This document shows positions 25,443 to 33,115 of a DNA stretch of 64,000 nt, in pieces. Made by a program: the position numbers and the translations under genes. Below the pieces are notes generated by a model. The model did no database searches and had not been told where the DNA came from. It was given only the letters and a program-made list of their open reading frames with translations. Origin of the DNA: Bradyrhizobium sp. AZCC 2262 (GTDB lineage: Bacteria > Pseudomonadota > Alphaproteobacteria > Rhizobiales > Xanthobacteraceae). The stretch covers positions 3,348,001 to 3,412,000 of the forward strand of contig NZ_JAZHRT010000001.1 of assembly GCF_036924535.1 (NCBI RefSeq), in the 5' to 3' direction. Every line of letters begins with the position of its first letter. The first letter of the stretch is position 1.

Positions 25443-26050
25443 GCGAGAACCTTCGGTATTCCACTCAAACTTTTTTTAGTGAAGAGGATGGCGGCTTTAT
25501 TGCGGTTGCGCCGGACCTCCCCGGCTGCAGCGCCTTCGGCGACACCGCCGAAGAAGCGGTCCATGAACTGCAAGATGCGATCTGGGCCTGGATCGGCGCC
25601 GCGAAAAAGGCAGGAAATCCGGTGCCTCCCCCCGCGCCGCACCGGGCCGAGGAACTTCCAAGCGGAAAAGTTTTAGCGCGTCTTCCAAAGACACTGCATG
25701 CGCAACTCATCGAGCGCGCAGCTCGCGATAACACGAGCCTAAATACCTGCTTAGTGATGCTGGTTACGAGGGGGCTAGCAGAACAACCCCGCCGCCCTGA
25801 TGATTTGATCCAGAATGTTTGGCAGGGAACAGTGGGGGTAGGCTCGTCGGTCGTCATAAACGCTCCGACCAGGTTTTTGAAATCTTGGATCGAAGCTCAT
25901 ACAGGCGACAATTTCCACGCATTTTCCGAGGCATCCTCGAACACGCTGGTTGAGAAGGTCGATGAGGTTGTGAGAGGCGGATCCGTGCTGAACTTGTACA
26001 GGTTGCCGGCAAATAAGCCCGTTATTTTCGCGGACGATGACAATGGCTGA
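25439..26050 (+). CDS. hicB: HicB-family antitoxin with C-terminal extension
   Basis: A 203-residue antitoxin. Residues 1-60 form the HicB partial RNase H fold (EEDGGFIAVAPDLPGCSAFG), and residues 75-120 an Arc-like RHH segment (KVLARLPKTLHAQLIERAAR) that should bind the operator. HicB proteins are usually about 110-150 residues; here some 80 extra residues follow (QGTVGVGSSVVINAPTRFLK and on). The ATG overlaps the hicA stop. The extension may interact with the third gene of the operon. Confidence 0.85.
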   Translation: MSENLRYSTQTFFSEEDGGFIAVAPDLPGCSAFGDTAEEAVHELQDAIWAWIGAAKKAGNPVPPPAPHRAEELPSGKVLARLPKTLHAQLIERAARDNTSLNTCLVMLVTRGLAEQPRRPDDLIQNVWQGTVGVGSSVVINAPTRFLKSWIEAHTGDNFHAFSEASSNTLVEKVDEVVRGGSVLNLYRLPANKPVIFADDDNG

Positions 26051-26309
26051 CGCAACGCAGTACGGATTTAGCGTGATCGAAACGACCGAGGCGTTGATCA
26101 AGGCGCAGGGAATCCACGAGGGAAAGTGGCTGCTTTCCGTAGAGTTCACCGTCAGTATCGGGTTGATGGGTATTGCATCGGATGACGCGCGGCCCGGCGC
26201 AATGATTGTTGCGAACAGCTTTCAACTAACGAAAGCTCCAGACCAAGGCGCGCCGTCGAAGCTGATCGTTGACGCAGCCAAGGTTAACCCGGCGAAAGTG
26301 AAGGCCTAG
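26037..26309 (+). CDS. Third gene of the hicAB operon, unknown
   Basis: A 90-residue protein whose start lies inside the end of hicB (overlap 14 bp), so translation is coupled. It is a small alpha/beta protein (MTMADATQYGFSVIETTEAL) with a hydrophobic strand WLLSVEFTVSIGLMGIASDD. An ATG at 26043 is a second option. No family is recognised; a link to the toxin-antitoxin pair is inferred from the overlap. Confidence 0.6.
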   Translation: MTMADATQYGFSVIETTEALIKAQGIHEGKWLLSVEFTVSIGLMGIASDDARPGAMIVANSFQLTKAPDQGAPSKLIVDAAKVNPAKVKA

Positions 26310-26323
26310 CTTCATGACGGAGC

Positions 26324-26620
26324 TCACTGGTCGCGCTTTAGCTTCCGTTTCCCCCAATGCGGTTCTTTGCGGTCGGAATTGAACACCCGCTCGACATGAC
26401 GGTTCAGCGCCTTCATGATCCCGATCCGCGCCAGCATAGGATCACCTCCGCGGACGCACAACATCAGCACCTCGATCGCCGTTTGCCATTCCGGCAGGGC
26501 GGATTCCTTCTTCGGCAACTTCATGATGTAGTCGGCCGCATCCTTCATCGTGAGCAGCTGGCGGCCGTCGGGCAGCGGTATCGGATCCTCGAACTTGCGC
26601 TTCCAGCTTTTGTCAGCCAT
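26324..26620 (-). CDS. Conserved-looking hypothetical protein
   Basis: A 98-residue basic protein (MADKSWKRKFEDPIPLPDGR) with a central helical region (LPEWQTAIEVLMLCVRGGDP) and a Lys/Arg-rich tail. Proteins with the phrase GRQLLTMKDAADYIMKLPK are familiar as unknowns in rhizobial mobile regions. It is last in a leftward set with the next three genes. Confidence 0.65.
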   Translation of the reverse strand: MADKSWKRKFEDPIPLPDGRQLLTMKDAADYIMKLPKKESALPEWQTAIEVLMLCVRGGDPMLARIGIMKALNRHVERVFNSDRKEPHWGKRKLKRDQ

Positions 26621-26640
26621 CAGCCGCCAGCATCATTTGA

Positions 26641-26775
26641 TTACCGGCGGCTGGCCGAAATGTCGGTGGGGCATTTGTGGCCGCAGCCTAACGGCTGAAC
26701 TGACGACCGCCATATGGTGAGGGAAATCAGAATGATCACGGTGACAACAAGCTTGACCAGAATTTGGTTGCTCAT
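26641..26775 (-). CDS. 44-residue single-pass membrane peptide
   Basis: The start ATG overlaps the TGA of the upstream gene (ATGA at 26775-26772). The peptide has one hydrophobic helix (ILVKLVVTVIILISLTIW) and a Cys-containing tail. The overlap and the clean helix are the evidence; the size is below usual gene-calling limits. Confidence 0.5.
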   Translation of the reverse strand: MSNQILVKLVVTVIILISLTIWRSSVQPLGCGHKCPTDISASRR

Positions 26776-27014
26776 ACGCCAGCCATGTCCCAGGGCCGCT
26801 TGTTTGGCCACTCCAAAATATCGGCGCCGTGGTGGCCGCAAGCCCCGCAGACAAACTTGGGCTTGATATCGGACAGGCACACACCATCGGGCCAGCGTTC
26901 AGCATTGATGACGACCGAATAGGGGCAACCGTAATCACCGCAGCAGACGATCACCCGGCGAGGGCCGTCGTTTGATAGCATCTCCCCACGAGTGATTTTC
27001 TTTGGTTGCTGCAT
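26772..27014 (-). CDS. Zinc-ribbon-like hypothetical protein
   Basis: An 80-residue protein with four paired cysteines in two knuckles, CCGDYGC and CGACGHHG, typical of a zinc ribbon. The start at 27014 (MQQPKKITRGEM) is chosen; an in-frame ATG 12 codons upstream lacks similarity. Small Zn proteins with this pattern are common unknowns in rhizobial genomes. Confidence 0.65.
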   Translation of the reverse strand: MQQPKKITRGEMLSNDGPRRVIVCCGDYGCPYSVVINAERWPDGVCLSDIKPKFVCGACGHHGADILEWPNKRPWDMAGV

Positions 27015-27087
27015 GGCGGTTACTAAGCGCGCCGGCCGCTGGATCAGCAACCAGCCACAGATTGCGGCGCCAGCCCGTTCGCCTCAA

Positions 27088-27351
27088 TTAGGCGAAGAGG
27101 TCCGCGCCGGCGGCGGTAAACTTCACGTAGGTTCCGGATTCGTGCATCACAAGCCAACCGCGCGAAATCGCGCGATCGAGGCCAGCGCTGTACTCCGCGG
27201 GCGTGCCCTTGTCGCCAAACAGGAACGGGCCGTTGAGCTTCTCGATATAGATGCGGCCATCCTGAAACGGTTCGAAGGCGTGCGAATGCTCCAGCAGGCG
27301 GCGCGCGGCCTTCTCCGGATCGGCGAAGGGTCGGTCGGTGGTCAGTTTCAA
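27088..27351 (-). CDS. Hypothetical winged-helix-like small protein
   Basis: About 87 residues if it starts at the TTG at 27351, ten bases after the preceding stop. An ATG at 27411 would overlap that gene by 50 bp. The core DPEKAARRLLEHSHAFEPFQ then YSAGLDRAISRGWLVMHESG ends in a beta pair (TYVKFTAAGADLFA), a layout seen in small winged helices. Function unknown. Confidence 0.5.
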   Translation of the reverse strand: MKLTTDRPFADPEKAARRLLEHSHAFEPFQDGRIYIEKLNGPFLFGDKGTPAEYSAGLDRAISRGWLVMHESGTYVKFTAAGADLFA

Positions 27352-27361
27352 AAGCTGAGTC

Positions 27362-27652
27362 TCACGTTTTCCAATGCTTGGTGAATGGCACGGCGTGGCC
27401 GGCCCTGTCATGCCAGTTTGGCACGATGTTCACAGAACCGGCGATGCCGCATTGCTTGCAGACGAGGCGCCTACCGACCACCGACCAAGGCAGGTCTTGG
27501 GGTAGGGTGTCGAGCCGGACGTCGACCATGCGTCGATCGCAATTACTGCCTGAACACTGGATGTTGCAGGTCACGTGACCGTCAGCAAGCCATTCCGCCG
27601 GGCCGCCGGGTGGGTATCGTCCTCTCCAGGGTGCATGTCGCTGCGAAGCCAT
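27362..27652 (-). CDS. Zinc-binding hypothetical protein
   Basis: A 96-residue protein with two Cys pairs, CNIQCSGSNC and CKQCG, around the strand VDVRLDTLPQDLPWSVVGRR, indicating a treble-clef or ribbon zinc site. The start at 27652 is the first sensible ATG. It lies directly upstream of the winged-helix-like gene on the same strand. Confidence 0.6.
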   Translation of the reverse strand: MASQRHAPWRGRYPPGGPAEWLADGHVTCNIQCSGSNCDRRMVDVRLDTLPQDLPWSVVGRRLVCKQCGIAGSVNIVPNWHDRAGHAVPFTKHWKT

Positions 27653-27807
27653 GGCGGATGATTCCGCGGCCGACGACAATGCGCAAATTATCAATCCGTG
27701 GTGGATCGGAACACCGGGCAGCTACTGCCAGTCGGGATGTTGAAGTAAGCGAGGGGCGCGAGATCACGCTTACTATCGGATGCATCCAGGCGAGGAGCGG
27801 TGAGACG

Positions 27808-28752
27808 TCATCTGGGCAACCGCGCTACCCCGGGCGGGGGCTCATCGCTCAGGTGAATGCCATTTTCGGGCGTTCCGGCAGGCCAAGTTAATATGATATG
27901 GTGCTCGCGGCCGCCTTTCTCAAAAATCAATTCCGTCGGCCGCCGAATGATACCAGTCCACGGACCTTGATTTACGTTAGTTGTATCGAACAAAAGCTCA
28001 AGCTCGAGCCCTAACAGCGCGATCCGCACCCCCGAAAATATCTTTGCGGCGTCATCTGAGAGGGGAGATACGACGACACTCCACGCGGTGGTCATCGCGG
28101 ACCCGATGTGACCTTTGAAATAGAGGCCGCCTCTGTCGTCCCAAATACCTTCAAAAAAAGCGCGCCTGATCTTAATCAAGTCGATAGTGTGAGTTTCGGA
28201 CAGTCTAACTTTATCTTTTGCCGCGATGGAGAAGTACATTCCACATGCGACTTTAAGCATCCAATATTCCAGCGCGGTGCCGCTCGCGAGGTGAAAATTT
28301 GGTTTTCGCGACGTCGAAGAGCGTTCGAGATCCGCCAACGCCTCCGTAAGAGATCGAAAAAAGCTACCGGCTTCTGCGTCCAAAGGCGAGAGTGCTTCAT
28401 TATGGCGCTTGCATAGGATCTTGGACGCGAGGTTATCAATCGCAAGGTCCATGGTCTCATCCAGAGCAAGCCACGGCACACCGGAAATGAGGATCGAGCT
28501 CCCGAGTTGTGCAAGCACGTTGGCAGAGACATAATGTTCGCGTGAGATGTCCTCGGAGCAATTACAGGTATCTCGCAGATAACAGCGGGGATGCGAGAAA
28601 GTAGTGAGCCCGCCGGGCGGCTGGTGAGACTTAACCCGCTTCCGCAGCTTCCCGTCGCTTTTGTCCAAGCAACATGAAGCAATCATCCAGCCACTTCGAC
28701 ATGGGCAAAGGTGGGTGGGGAGCAACGTGCGTTTTTGCGCTTTGACGTTCAA
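27808..28752 (-). CDS. HNH-like cysteine-rich protein, unknown
   Basis: A 314-residue protein. Near the N terminus it has a SEC-C-like cluster (CPCRSGWMIASCCL), then CYLRDTCNCSEDISREHYVS and, about 40 residues later, KILCKRHNEALSPLDAEAGS. The paired Cys and His residues (C, C, REH, CxxHN) resemble a treble-clef HNH fold. The remaining 180 residues are globular with no motif I know. It is monocistronic with relatively AT-rich coding, inside the mobile element. A nuclease role, for instance in defence, is a hypothesis. Confidence 0.6.
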   Translation of the reverse strand: MNVKAQKRTLLPTHLCPCRSGWMIASCCLDKSDGKLRKRVKSHQPPGGLTTFSHPRCYLRDTCNCSEDISREHYVSANVLAQLGSSILISGVPWLALDETMDLAIDNLASKILCKRHNEALSPLDAEAGSFFRSLTEALADLERSSTSRKPNFHLASGTALEYWMLKVACGMYFSIAAKDKVRLSETHTIDLIKIRRAFFEGIWDDRGGLYFKGHIGSAMTTAWSVVVSPLSDDAAKIFSGVRIALLGLELELLFDTTNVNQGPWTGIIRRPTELIFEKGGREHHIILTWPAGTPENGIHLSDEPPPGVARLPR

Positions 28753-28948
28753 AGTTTTGCATCATATGGACGGTGAGCCGCAGGACCTACGACGCGCTTC
28801 AGTGTTCAGCAACCGCAGAGCGAGGGCAAGGGGACCTGCCACGACAATGAGCGGGGATTGTCCCTCTTGAGAGATTGACGTGTCGCGACTCAGGCTCTGC
28901 ATCTGCCGGCGCAGTGAGGCTTATGGTCGTGCAGCGTTAGGTTTCCCA
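28753..28948. other. Intergenic region
   Basis: Nothing recognisable: no ORF with a start signal, RNA gene or repeat. Together with the weak ORF at 28949-29155 it makes a 485-bp stretch without a secure gene. Confidence 0.3.
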
Positions 28949-29155
28949 TCAGCCGAGCGTTGAGCGGATGTAATTTACGATGCCGCGGTTCAATCTTAAC
29001 CTAAGCAAAGTTTCATTTGCTGCCTTCCGCACGTCGCCGACGGTTTTAGCTCGGCGTCGGCGAGGGTGCGTCGTACGTTCCAAAGGAAGTCGAATCTGCT
29101 CGATTGGCGCGTCATTTGGAATTTCAGATGTCGGATAGAGCAGCATGGTGCGCAT
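28949..29155 (-). CDS. Possible small basic protein
   Basis: A 68-residue frame, MRTMLLYPTSEIPNDAPIEQ at the start and Arg-rich afterwards (THPRRRRAKTVGDVRKAANE). The C-terminal helix looks protein-like. No family or ribosome site of note, so support is weak. Confidence 0.35.
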   Translation of the reverse strand: MRTMLLYPTSEIPNDAPIEQIRLPLERTTHPRRRRAKTVGDVRKAANETLLRLRLNRGIVNYIRSTLG

Positions 29156-29237
29156 CTATTTTGCCTTCACACTCAACCTCAGCTCTACAAGCCGGCCGAT
29201 GGCTTTCCGGTCGGCGTTTGCGATCCCAGCCTACAGA

Positions 29238-29837
29238 CTAGGGGCAGCGGCTGTATAGATAGGTTTGGCGTTTACCGTCCAACAGGGTGGTCCGACTTAG
29301 CTTGCCGTCCGACATTTCGATGTATTCTTTGTAATCGTATTCTTCTCCTTCTGCGGCACAGCGGAGCAGGAGGTCAAATCCAGCACCCCGCCTCGTTATC
29401 TTTTTGATGGAGCAGTGGTTCTCCATCCCAACGAATTTGGTACCCGAATAGCTTAAAAGTCCTTCGGTCTCTCCTGGCGCGCCCTTACAAGCCTTGACGT
29501 TCCCCGTGAACCACTTTCCCGGCCAAGAATTAGCGCCCTTACTTCCCTCCTGTACAGATTCCGTTCCGCATAAGTGCCAAGTCATCTCGGCTCCGATCTG
29601 GCCTCGCTTTCCATAACAGCGACCTAACCGTTCAAGCCGGGTGCTATAGCGCTCTCGTTCGTCGCAAGCTGCCTCAGTCTTCGGAGAGTCTCCCGAACCG
29701 CCGCGGCATCGCGAATTTGCCTCATACCAGAGCTCGATCAAGGTTCGACTTGGTTCGGACTTTTCTTGTGCGAGCGCACCTCCAGGAATTGTTGTTGCAA
29801 TGATCATCACCGCTGCGATGCTAACGTTCTTTTTCAC
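29238..29837 (-). CDS. Secreted hypothetical protein
   Basis: A 199-residue exported protein with a signal peptide (VSIAAVMIIATTIPGGALAQ). The GTG at 29837 is chosen because it begins the basic n-region, follows the RHH stop by 8 bp, and has TGAGG upstream. The mature part has about seven cysteines, suggesting disulfides. It is co-transcribed with the RHH gene. Function unknown. Confidence 0.6.
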   Translation of the reverse strand: MKKNVSIAAVMIIATTIPGGALAQEKSEPSRTLIELWYEANSRCRGGSGDSPKTEAACDERERYSTRLERLGRCYGKRGQIGAEMTWHLCGTESVQEGSKGANSWPGKWFTGNVKACKGAPGETEGLLSYSGTKFVGMENHCSIKKITRRGAGFDLLLRCAAEGEEYDYKEYIEMSDGKLSRTTLLDGKRQTYLYSRCP

Positions 29838-29845
29838 GTGATACC

Positions 29846-30085
29846 TCACGTTTTCCCCTTCGTCTTCTTCGCCGGCTTCTCTTCTGGATCCTTCGTCTTC
29901 ACGGTGAGCCCGAGTTCGACGAGGCGACGGGTCGCGGTGGCGAGCGGTGGATTGTCCGGCTGTTTTTTCGCCCAAGCCTTGATCGCATGCTGAAAATCTT
30001 CCGTCATGCGAACGCCCACCAGCGGTGCAGTCCCGGTTGCCGGACGGCCCCGCATTTTACGATTATCGTTTATTGACTTCTTCAT
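29846..30085 (-). CDS. Ribbon-helix-helix regulator
   Basis: A 79-residue protein: a basic start (MKKSINDNRKMRGRPATGTA), the strand LVGVRMTEDFQHAIKAWAKK and the helix TATRRLVELGL define an RHH fold, followed by a Lys-rich tail. A 14-bp repeat lies once just before the ATG and once inside codons 7-11, suggesting autorepression. It heads a two-gene operon with the secreted protein. Confidence 0.72.
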   Translation of the reverse strand: MKKSINDNRKMRGRPATGTAPLVGVRMTEDFQHAIKAWAKKQPDNPPLATATRRLVELGLTVKTKDPEEKPAKKTKGKT

Positions 30086-30100
30086 AATTTTACGATTATC
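30054..30100. promoter_or_regulatory. Duplicated 14-bp operator candidate of the RHH gene
   Basis: ATTTTACGATTATC occurs at 30054-30067 (inside the RHH gene start) and at 30087-30100 (just upstream of its ATG), 33 bp apart, about three helical turns. The AT-rich repeats stand out against the GC-rich context. RHH dimers usually bind such paired sites. Confidence 0.6.
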
Positions 30101-30172
30101 ATAAATTCGAGCCGAGGGGAAGCTGACACTTCCGCCCCGGCTCTAACCCGAGCCACGAAGGATGCAACCCAA

Positions 30173-30652
30173 ATGACCCAAGCTGATCGCGTGCTTAGCA
30201 CGCCACCCACAAACACGTCTGCACTTCCCGCGGATCCAACGCGGCGGCACTTACTCACCATCGCTGCCGGCGGCGCCGCTGCCGCTGCTATCCCCGCCGT
30301 TGCACTGGCGCTCACGCCTGCGATCGACCCGGTGTTCGATCTGATCGAGGCGCACCGGCGGGCCAATGTCGCTCATACGGACGCCCTGACGCTGCAGAAC
30401 CAACTGGAGGTAGCCCACGATCCGGACGCATACTTGGTTTCGGAAAAGCCGTGCGACGACGAGAACGATGCCTTCGAGGCATTGGTGACCGCATCCGCAA
30501 CCACACTGCCGGGTCTGATCGAGTGGCTGGACTACCTCCAGAAGCTGGGGAGCGAGTTCGAGACGGAATGGATGATGACGGACCGTACGTGTGCCGCGGT
30601 TCTGGTCGATAGCTTCGTGACCTCCCTCAAGAATATCGGGGTGCGGGCATGA
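30173..30652 (+). CDS. Tat-exported hypothetical protein
   Basis: A 159-residue protein with a twin-arginine signal (PTRRHLLTIAAGGAAAAAIP) and a helical mature domain (DPVFDLIEAHRRANVAHTDA). Proteins with this signal and helix phrase are frequent unknowns in Bradyrhizobium mobile DNA. It is divergent from the RHH gene and overlaps the next gene by ATGA. Confidence 0.65.
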   Translation: MTQADRVLSTPPTNTSALPADPTRRHLLTIAAGGAAAAAIPAVALALTPAIDPVFDLIEAHRRANVAHTDALTLQNQLEVAHDPDAYLVSEKPCDDENDAFEALVTASATTLPGLIEWLDYLQKLGSEFETEWMMTDRTCAAVLVDSFVTSLKNIGVRA

Positions 30653-31005
30653 GCAACCGCAAAGCCAAACCCTCCAAGCTCGCGCTCACCCGCCGACGGA
30701 ATGCGACACGCCGGCTAAAACAGCGTCGGTCGACGCCGGCCGGAAGGCTCGCGGAGGACGGCTCAACCAGCAAAGAAGCCATGCGGCGCAGGATCCTTGC
30801 CCTGGCCTATGAACGGAAGTTGCCGGAGAAGGAGTTCGCCAAGGCGCTGACGTGCCAGACGTTTCACGTCGCCGAATTCGCCGAGCGCCACCGCCTTAGT
30901 TTTGACTGGCTGTACTTCGGCGATTTGAAGGGACTGCTGTGGATGACGAACGATCGTAGGGCGCGAAGGGTCATGACGGCGACCAGCATGGAGACCGACT
31001 CATGA
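30649..31005 (+). CDS. Basic hypothetical protein
   Basis: A 118-residue protein with a Lys/Arg-rich N terminus (SKLALTRRRNATRRLKQRRS) and a helical core (KEFAKALTCQTFHVAEFAER) that may be an HTH-like element. It overlaps the Tat protein gene by ATGA, and its own stop overlaps the ATG of the 25-residue Arg-rich ORF. Function unknown. Confidence 0.6.
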   Translation: MSNRKAKPSKLALTRRRNATRRLKQRRSTPAGRLAEDGSTSKEAMRRRILALAYERKLPEKEFAKALTCQTFHVAEFAERHRLSFDWLYFGDLKGLLWMTNDRRARRVMTATSMETDS

Positions 31006-31079
31006 GGCACCGGCGCCGATCGATGAGGGAGCGCCACCGGCAGCGCCTTGCGGCACACGCGAGACGGCTGCGGCGGTGA
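31002..31079 (+). CDS. 25-residue Arg-rich micro-ORF, copy 1
   Basis: ATG overlaps the preceding TGA. The peptide begins MRHRRRSMRERHRQRL and ends HARRLRR. A clear relative lies at 32192-32263 and two shortened relatives at 31422 and 33581. Conservation of the RRRS and RQRL...HARR parts at protein level supports translation. Confidence 0.45.
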   Translation: MRHRRRSMRERHRQRLAAHARRLRR

Positions 31080-31218
31080 CGACCACGGGCGCGGGGCTTC
31101 AGCGCTTTACCTTCCAGGCCGTCCGGCTCACCACCGGGCGGCTTTTTCATGCCCGCCGGTTCACGCTGGCGGGCCGTTTCGCCCTCGTGGTACAATCGCA
31201 TCAAGGCGGGGCGAAAAC

Positions 31219-31374
31219 ATGAGCAAAAGAAAACAGACCAGACTCGAAAAGATCGTAGATCACGATCGATACGCCGCATTAAAGCGGGTCGAGATGCTCT
31301 TCTTTTTACGATGGCTAGAGAAGCATCGGTTCGTGCGGTTTGCCGCCGAATACTACGCTAAGAAGTTCATGTAA
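31219..31374 (+). CDS. 51-residue basic peptide
   Basis: MSKRKQTRLEKIVDHDRYAA followed by an amphipathic aromatic helix (EMLFFLRWLEKHRFVRFAAE). A stem-loop with a following pyrimidine-rich run lies at its stop codon, consistent with a short transcript. Function unknown; it might associate with membrane or nucleic acid. Confidence 0.5.
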   Translation: MSKRKQTRLEKIVDHDRYAALKRVEMLFFLRWLEKHRFVRFAAEYYAKKFM

Positions 31375-31400
31375 GGCCGCTTCAATTGGCGGCCTCTTTC
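31374..31400 (+). terminator. Probable intrinsic terminator
   Basis: AGGCCGC (31374-31380) pairs with GCGGCCT (31389-31395) around an 8-nt loop and is followed by CTTTC. It directly follows the 51-residue ORF. Confidence 0.55.
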
Positions 31401-31421
31401 GCGTCCACCGCGGACTCGTCC

Positions 31422-31460
31422 ATGCGTTGGCGCCGATCACACCGAAAGCTTAACCGGTAG
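31422..31460 (+). CDS. Arg-rich micro-ORF, shortened copy
   Basis: Twelve codons, MRWRRSHRKLNR. It matches the start of the longer copies and has an early TAG. Listed because the block GACTCGTCCATGCG just before and into it recurs almost exactly at 33574-33587. Confidence 0.25.
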   Translation: MRWRRSHRKLNR

Positions 31461-31529
31461 TTTTCCATAAATCCCTCCGGCGCGCGCTTGTGAGCGCGCG
31501 CTGGCTCTTCACGCGCTTCGGTCCGGTCT

Positions 31530-31829
31530 TCAGTAGTTGTAAGAGCTAAGGATAGACGCTGCTCCACTGAGCATCACTCCGATACCCGAATACAAAGCTG
31601 CACGGCTATTGATCTCGCCGCTGCGTTGGGTCTGCGAATGCATGCCAAACATGGAGATCCCACCCGCCGGAATTCCCGGCGGTCGATCGACCGCCAAGGC
31701 CGCTGGATCAGGCGGCGGAGCGGATGGTCTTGGGTCTGCTGGCTTCACGGTACTAGCTCGCCACCACTCAATGGCTGATGCGAGACCGGCGAACAGCGCG
31801 AGGACCGCAAACAGTAGTGATGCCTTCAT
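31530..31829 (-). CDS. Membrane-anchored hypothetical protein
   Basis: A 99-residue protein with an N-terminal hydrophobic helix (KASLLFAVLALFAGLASAIE), a Pro-rich linker (DPRPSAPPPDPAALAVDRPP) and a weakly hydrophobic C terminus (YSGIGVMLSGAASIL). Probably an inner-membrane protein. It follows the secreted-protein gene at 31832-32077, and the two nearly abut. Confidence 0.55.
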   Translation of the reverse strand: MKASLLFAVLALFAGLASAIEWWRASTVKPADPRPSAPPPDPAALAVDRPPGIPAGGISMFGMHSQTQRSGEINSRAALYSGIGVMLSGAASILSSYNY

Positions 31830-31831
31830 AA

Positions 31832-32077
31832 TCAGTACCGCGGTGTCCGCGTGCCGACTGCGCCGGTGTACGGGTTCACATTGCCGGTGGCGCTGTAATT
31901 GTCGCGTTGGGTGCTGTTCGGATTGGTGGCGACGTAGGGCTGCACATAGGTGCCAGAGTTCGTGGTGTGGCCTTGGACGCTGTGGCTCCGCGAATTCGAG
32001 CCCGTGCCGCTGAGATATTGCGCTTGGGCGGCGGTCGCGGCCAGCATCAAGGCTGCAGCCAAAATGATCTGCTTCAT
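31832..32077 (-). CDS. Small secreted Gly/Ser/Thr/Asn-rich protein
   Basis: An 81-residue protein with a signal peptide (MKQIILAAALMLAATAAQAQ). The mature chain is polar and Tyr-rich (GHTTNSGTYVQPYVATNPNS, then NPYTGAVGTRTPRY). ATG 32077 starts the signal; the upstream in-frame ATG is unlikely. Short proteins ending in TGAVGTRTPRY-like sequence are familiar Bradyrhizobium unknowns. Confidence 0.65.
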   Translation of the reverse strand: MKQIILAAALMLAATAAQAQYLSGTGSNSRSHSVQGHTTNSGTYVQPYVATNPNSTQRDNYSATGNVNPYTGAVGTRTPRY

Positions 32078-32191
32078 TCCCAGTCCCTCCCCAATGGTTT
32101 TACTTGGGGACGGACACAATCACGCGTGGAAGGGATTCGCAACACCGTAGAATTCCGGCTTCGTCCGCGCTAATTGAAGAAGTGACCACCC

Positions 32192-32263
32192 ATGCGCCGG
32201 CGCCGATCATATCAAAAGCGCAACCGGCAACGGCTTGAGAGCCACGCTAGGCGACGGCGATAA
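32192..32263 (+). CDS. 23-residue Arg-rich micro-ORF, copy 2
   Basis: The peptide begins MRRRRSYQKRNRQRLE and ends SHARRRR. Against copy 1 the order of conserved blocks (MR, RRRS, RQRL, HARR, RR) is kept with a one-residue gap. It lies alone on the plus strand between two leftward genes. Confidence 0.42.
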   Translation: MRRRRSYQKRNRQRLESHARRRR

Positions 32264-32309
32264 GGGGGGCCGTGAGTTGCGCGTCCCTGCGTTACTCGTC
32301 GAGATTAAA

Positions 32310-32891
32310 TTAACAGGGCGGATAGCTGAGCGCGCGCGAGATATCTTGCTCGCTCGGTGCCTTGGCGTCCTCTCCGGGAATAACATTGTCGTCCAGCCAA
32401 TGGCCACTATTCTCCGGCTGCCTTTTCCACACGCCGTTTATTTGTTGGAGAGGCCATTTATAGTCGTATGCAGCACGATCCGCCCACGCAGGGACATCTT
32501 TCCAAGATCTCCAGCACGGCTTTGCTGCAAGAGCTTCGGCATGTCTTGCATAATAGGTGCGATAGGCTTTCACCTTCACTCCAACAAACCCTTTCCAGGT
32601 CAGCCCATTAAGTTTGTCAGCATGCGATAGTCCCTCTTCATACAGCTCCCAGCTGAAGCCGTCGAATTGCCACAGACTCTCACTCCACGGGTCGCCCATA
32701 CCTGGAATCGGGCCGACTTGTCTTCGTGAGAATACGGACCCGTCCTGTCTGATCGTAAACCGATCTTTTATGAACCGATCAGCTTCGGGTTTGGCTTTAT
32801 CTTTCTCGCCTGATGACGCCTCGCTCGTGGCGAGCGTGAGGATTCCAAGCGCACAACCCGCAGCTAGAAAATTCCTGATCGATCGCGCCAT
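32310..32891 (-). CDS. Secreted hypothetical protein
   Basis: A 193-residue exported protein with a signal peptide (IRNFLAAGCALGILTLATSE). The mature domain is Trp/Tyr-rich (SESLWQFDGFSWELYEEGLS). There is no known motif. The ATG at 32891 is chosen over 32936 because it begins the basic n-region. It is one of several secreted proteins carried by the element. Confidence 0.6.
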   Translation of the reverse strand: MARSIRNFLAAGCALGILTLATSEASSGEKDKAKPEADRFIKDRFTIRQDGSVFSRRQVGPIPGMGDPWSESLWQFDGFSWELYEEGLSHADKLNGLTWKGFVGVKVKAYRTYYARHAEALAAKPCWRSWKDVPAWADRAAYDYKWPLQQINGVWKRQPENSGHWLDDNVIPGEDAKAPSEQDISRALSYPPC

Positions 32892-33115
32892 GGTCTGAGC
32901 CTTCAGCGACTTCTCGCGCCCGCTAGAAGAAAACACGACGATAACCTAGTCCGCAACTGGACGTCGTGCCGCAGAGAATCCTGGCGCGGGGGCTTCGGCC
33001 CGGCACCGGTATAACGGTAGTTGTGACATTACCACGCAGCCACCGATTGAACTGGCGTATCTTTTCCTGAACTAACTACAGCGGGAATTATCCCGCCTCA
33101 ACACGGGAGAATGGC

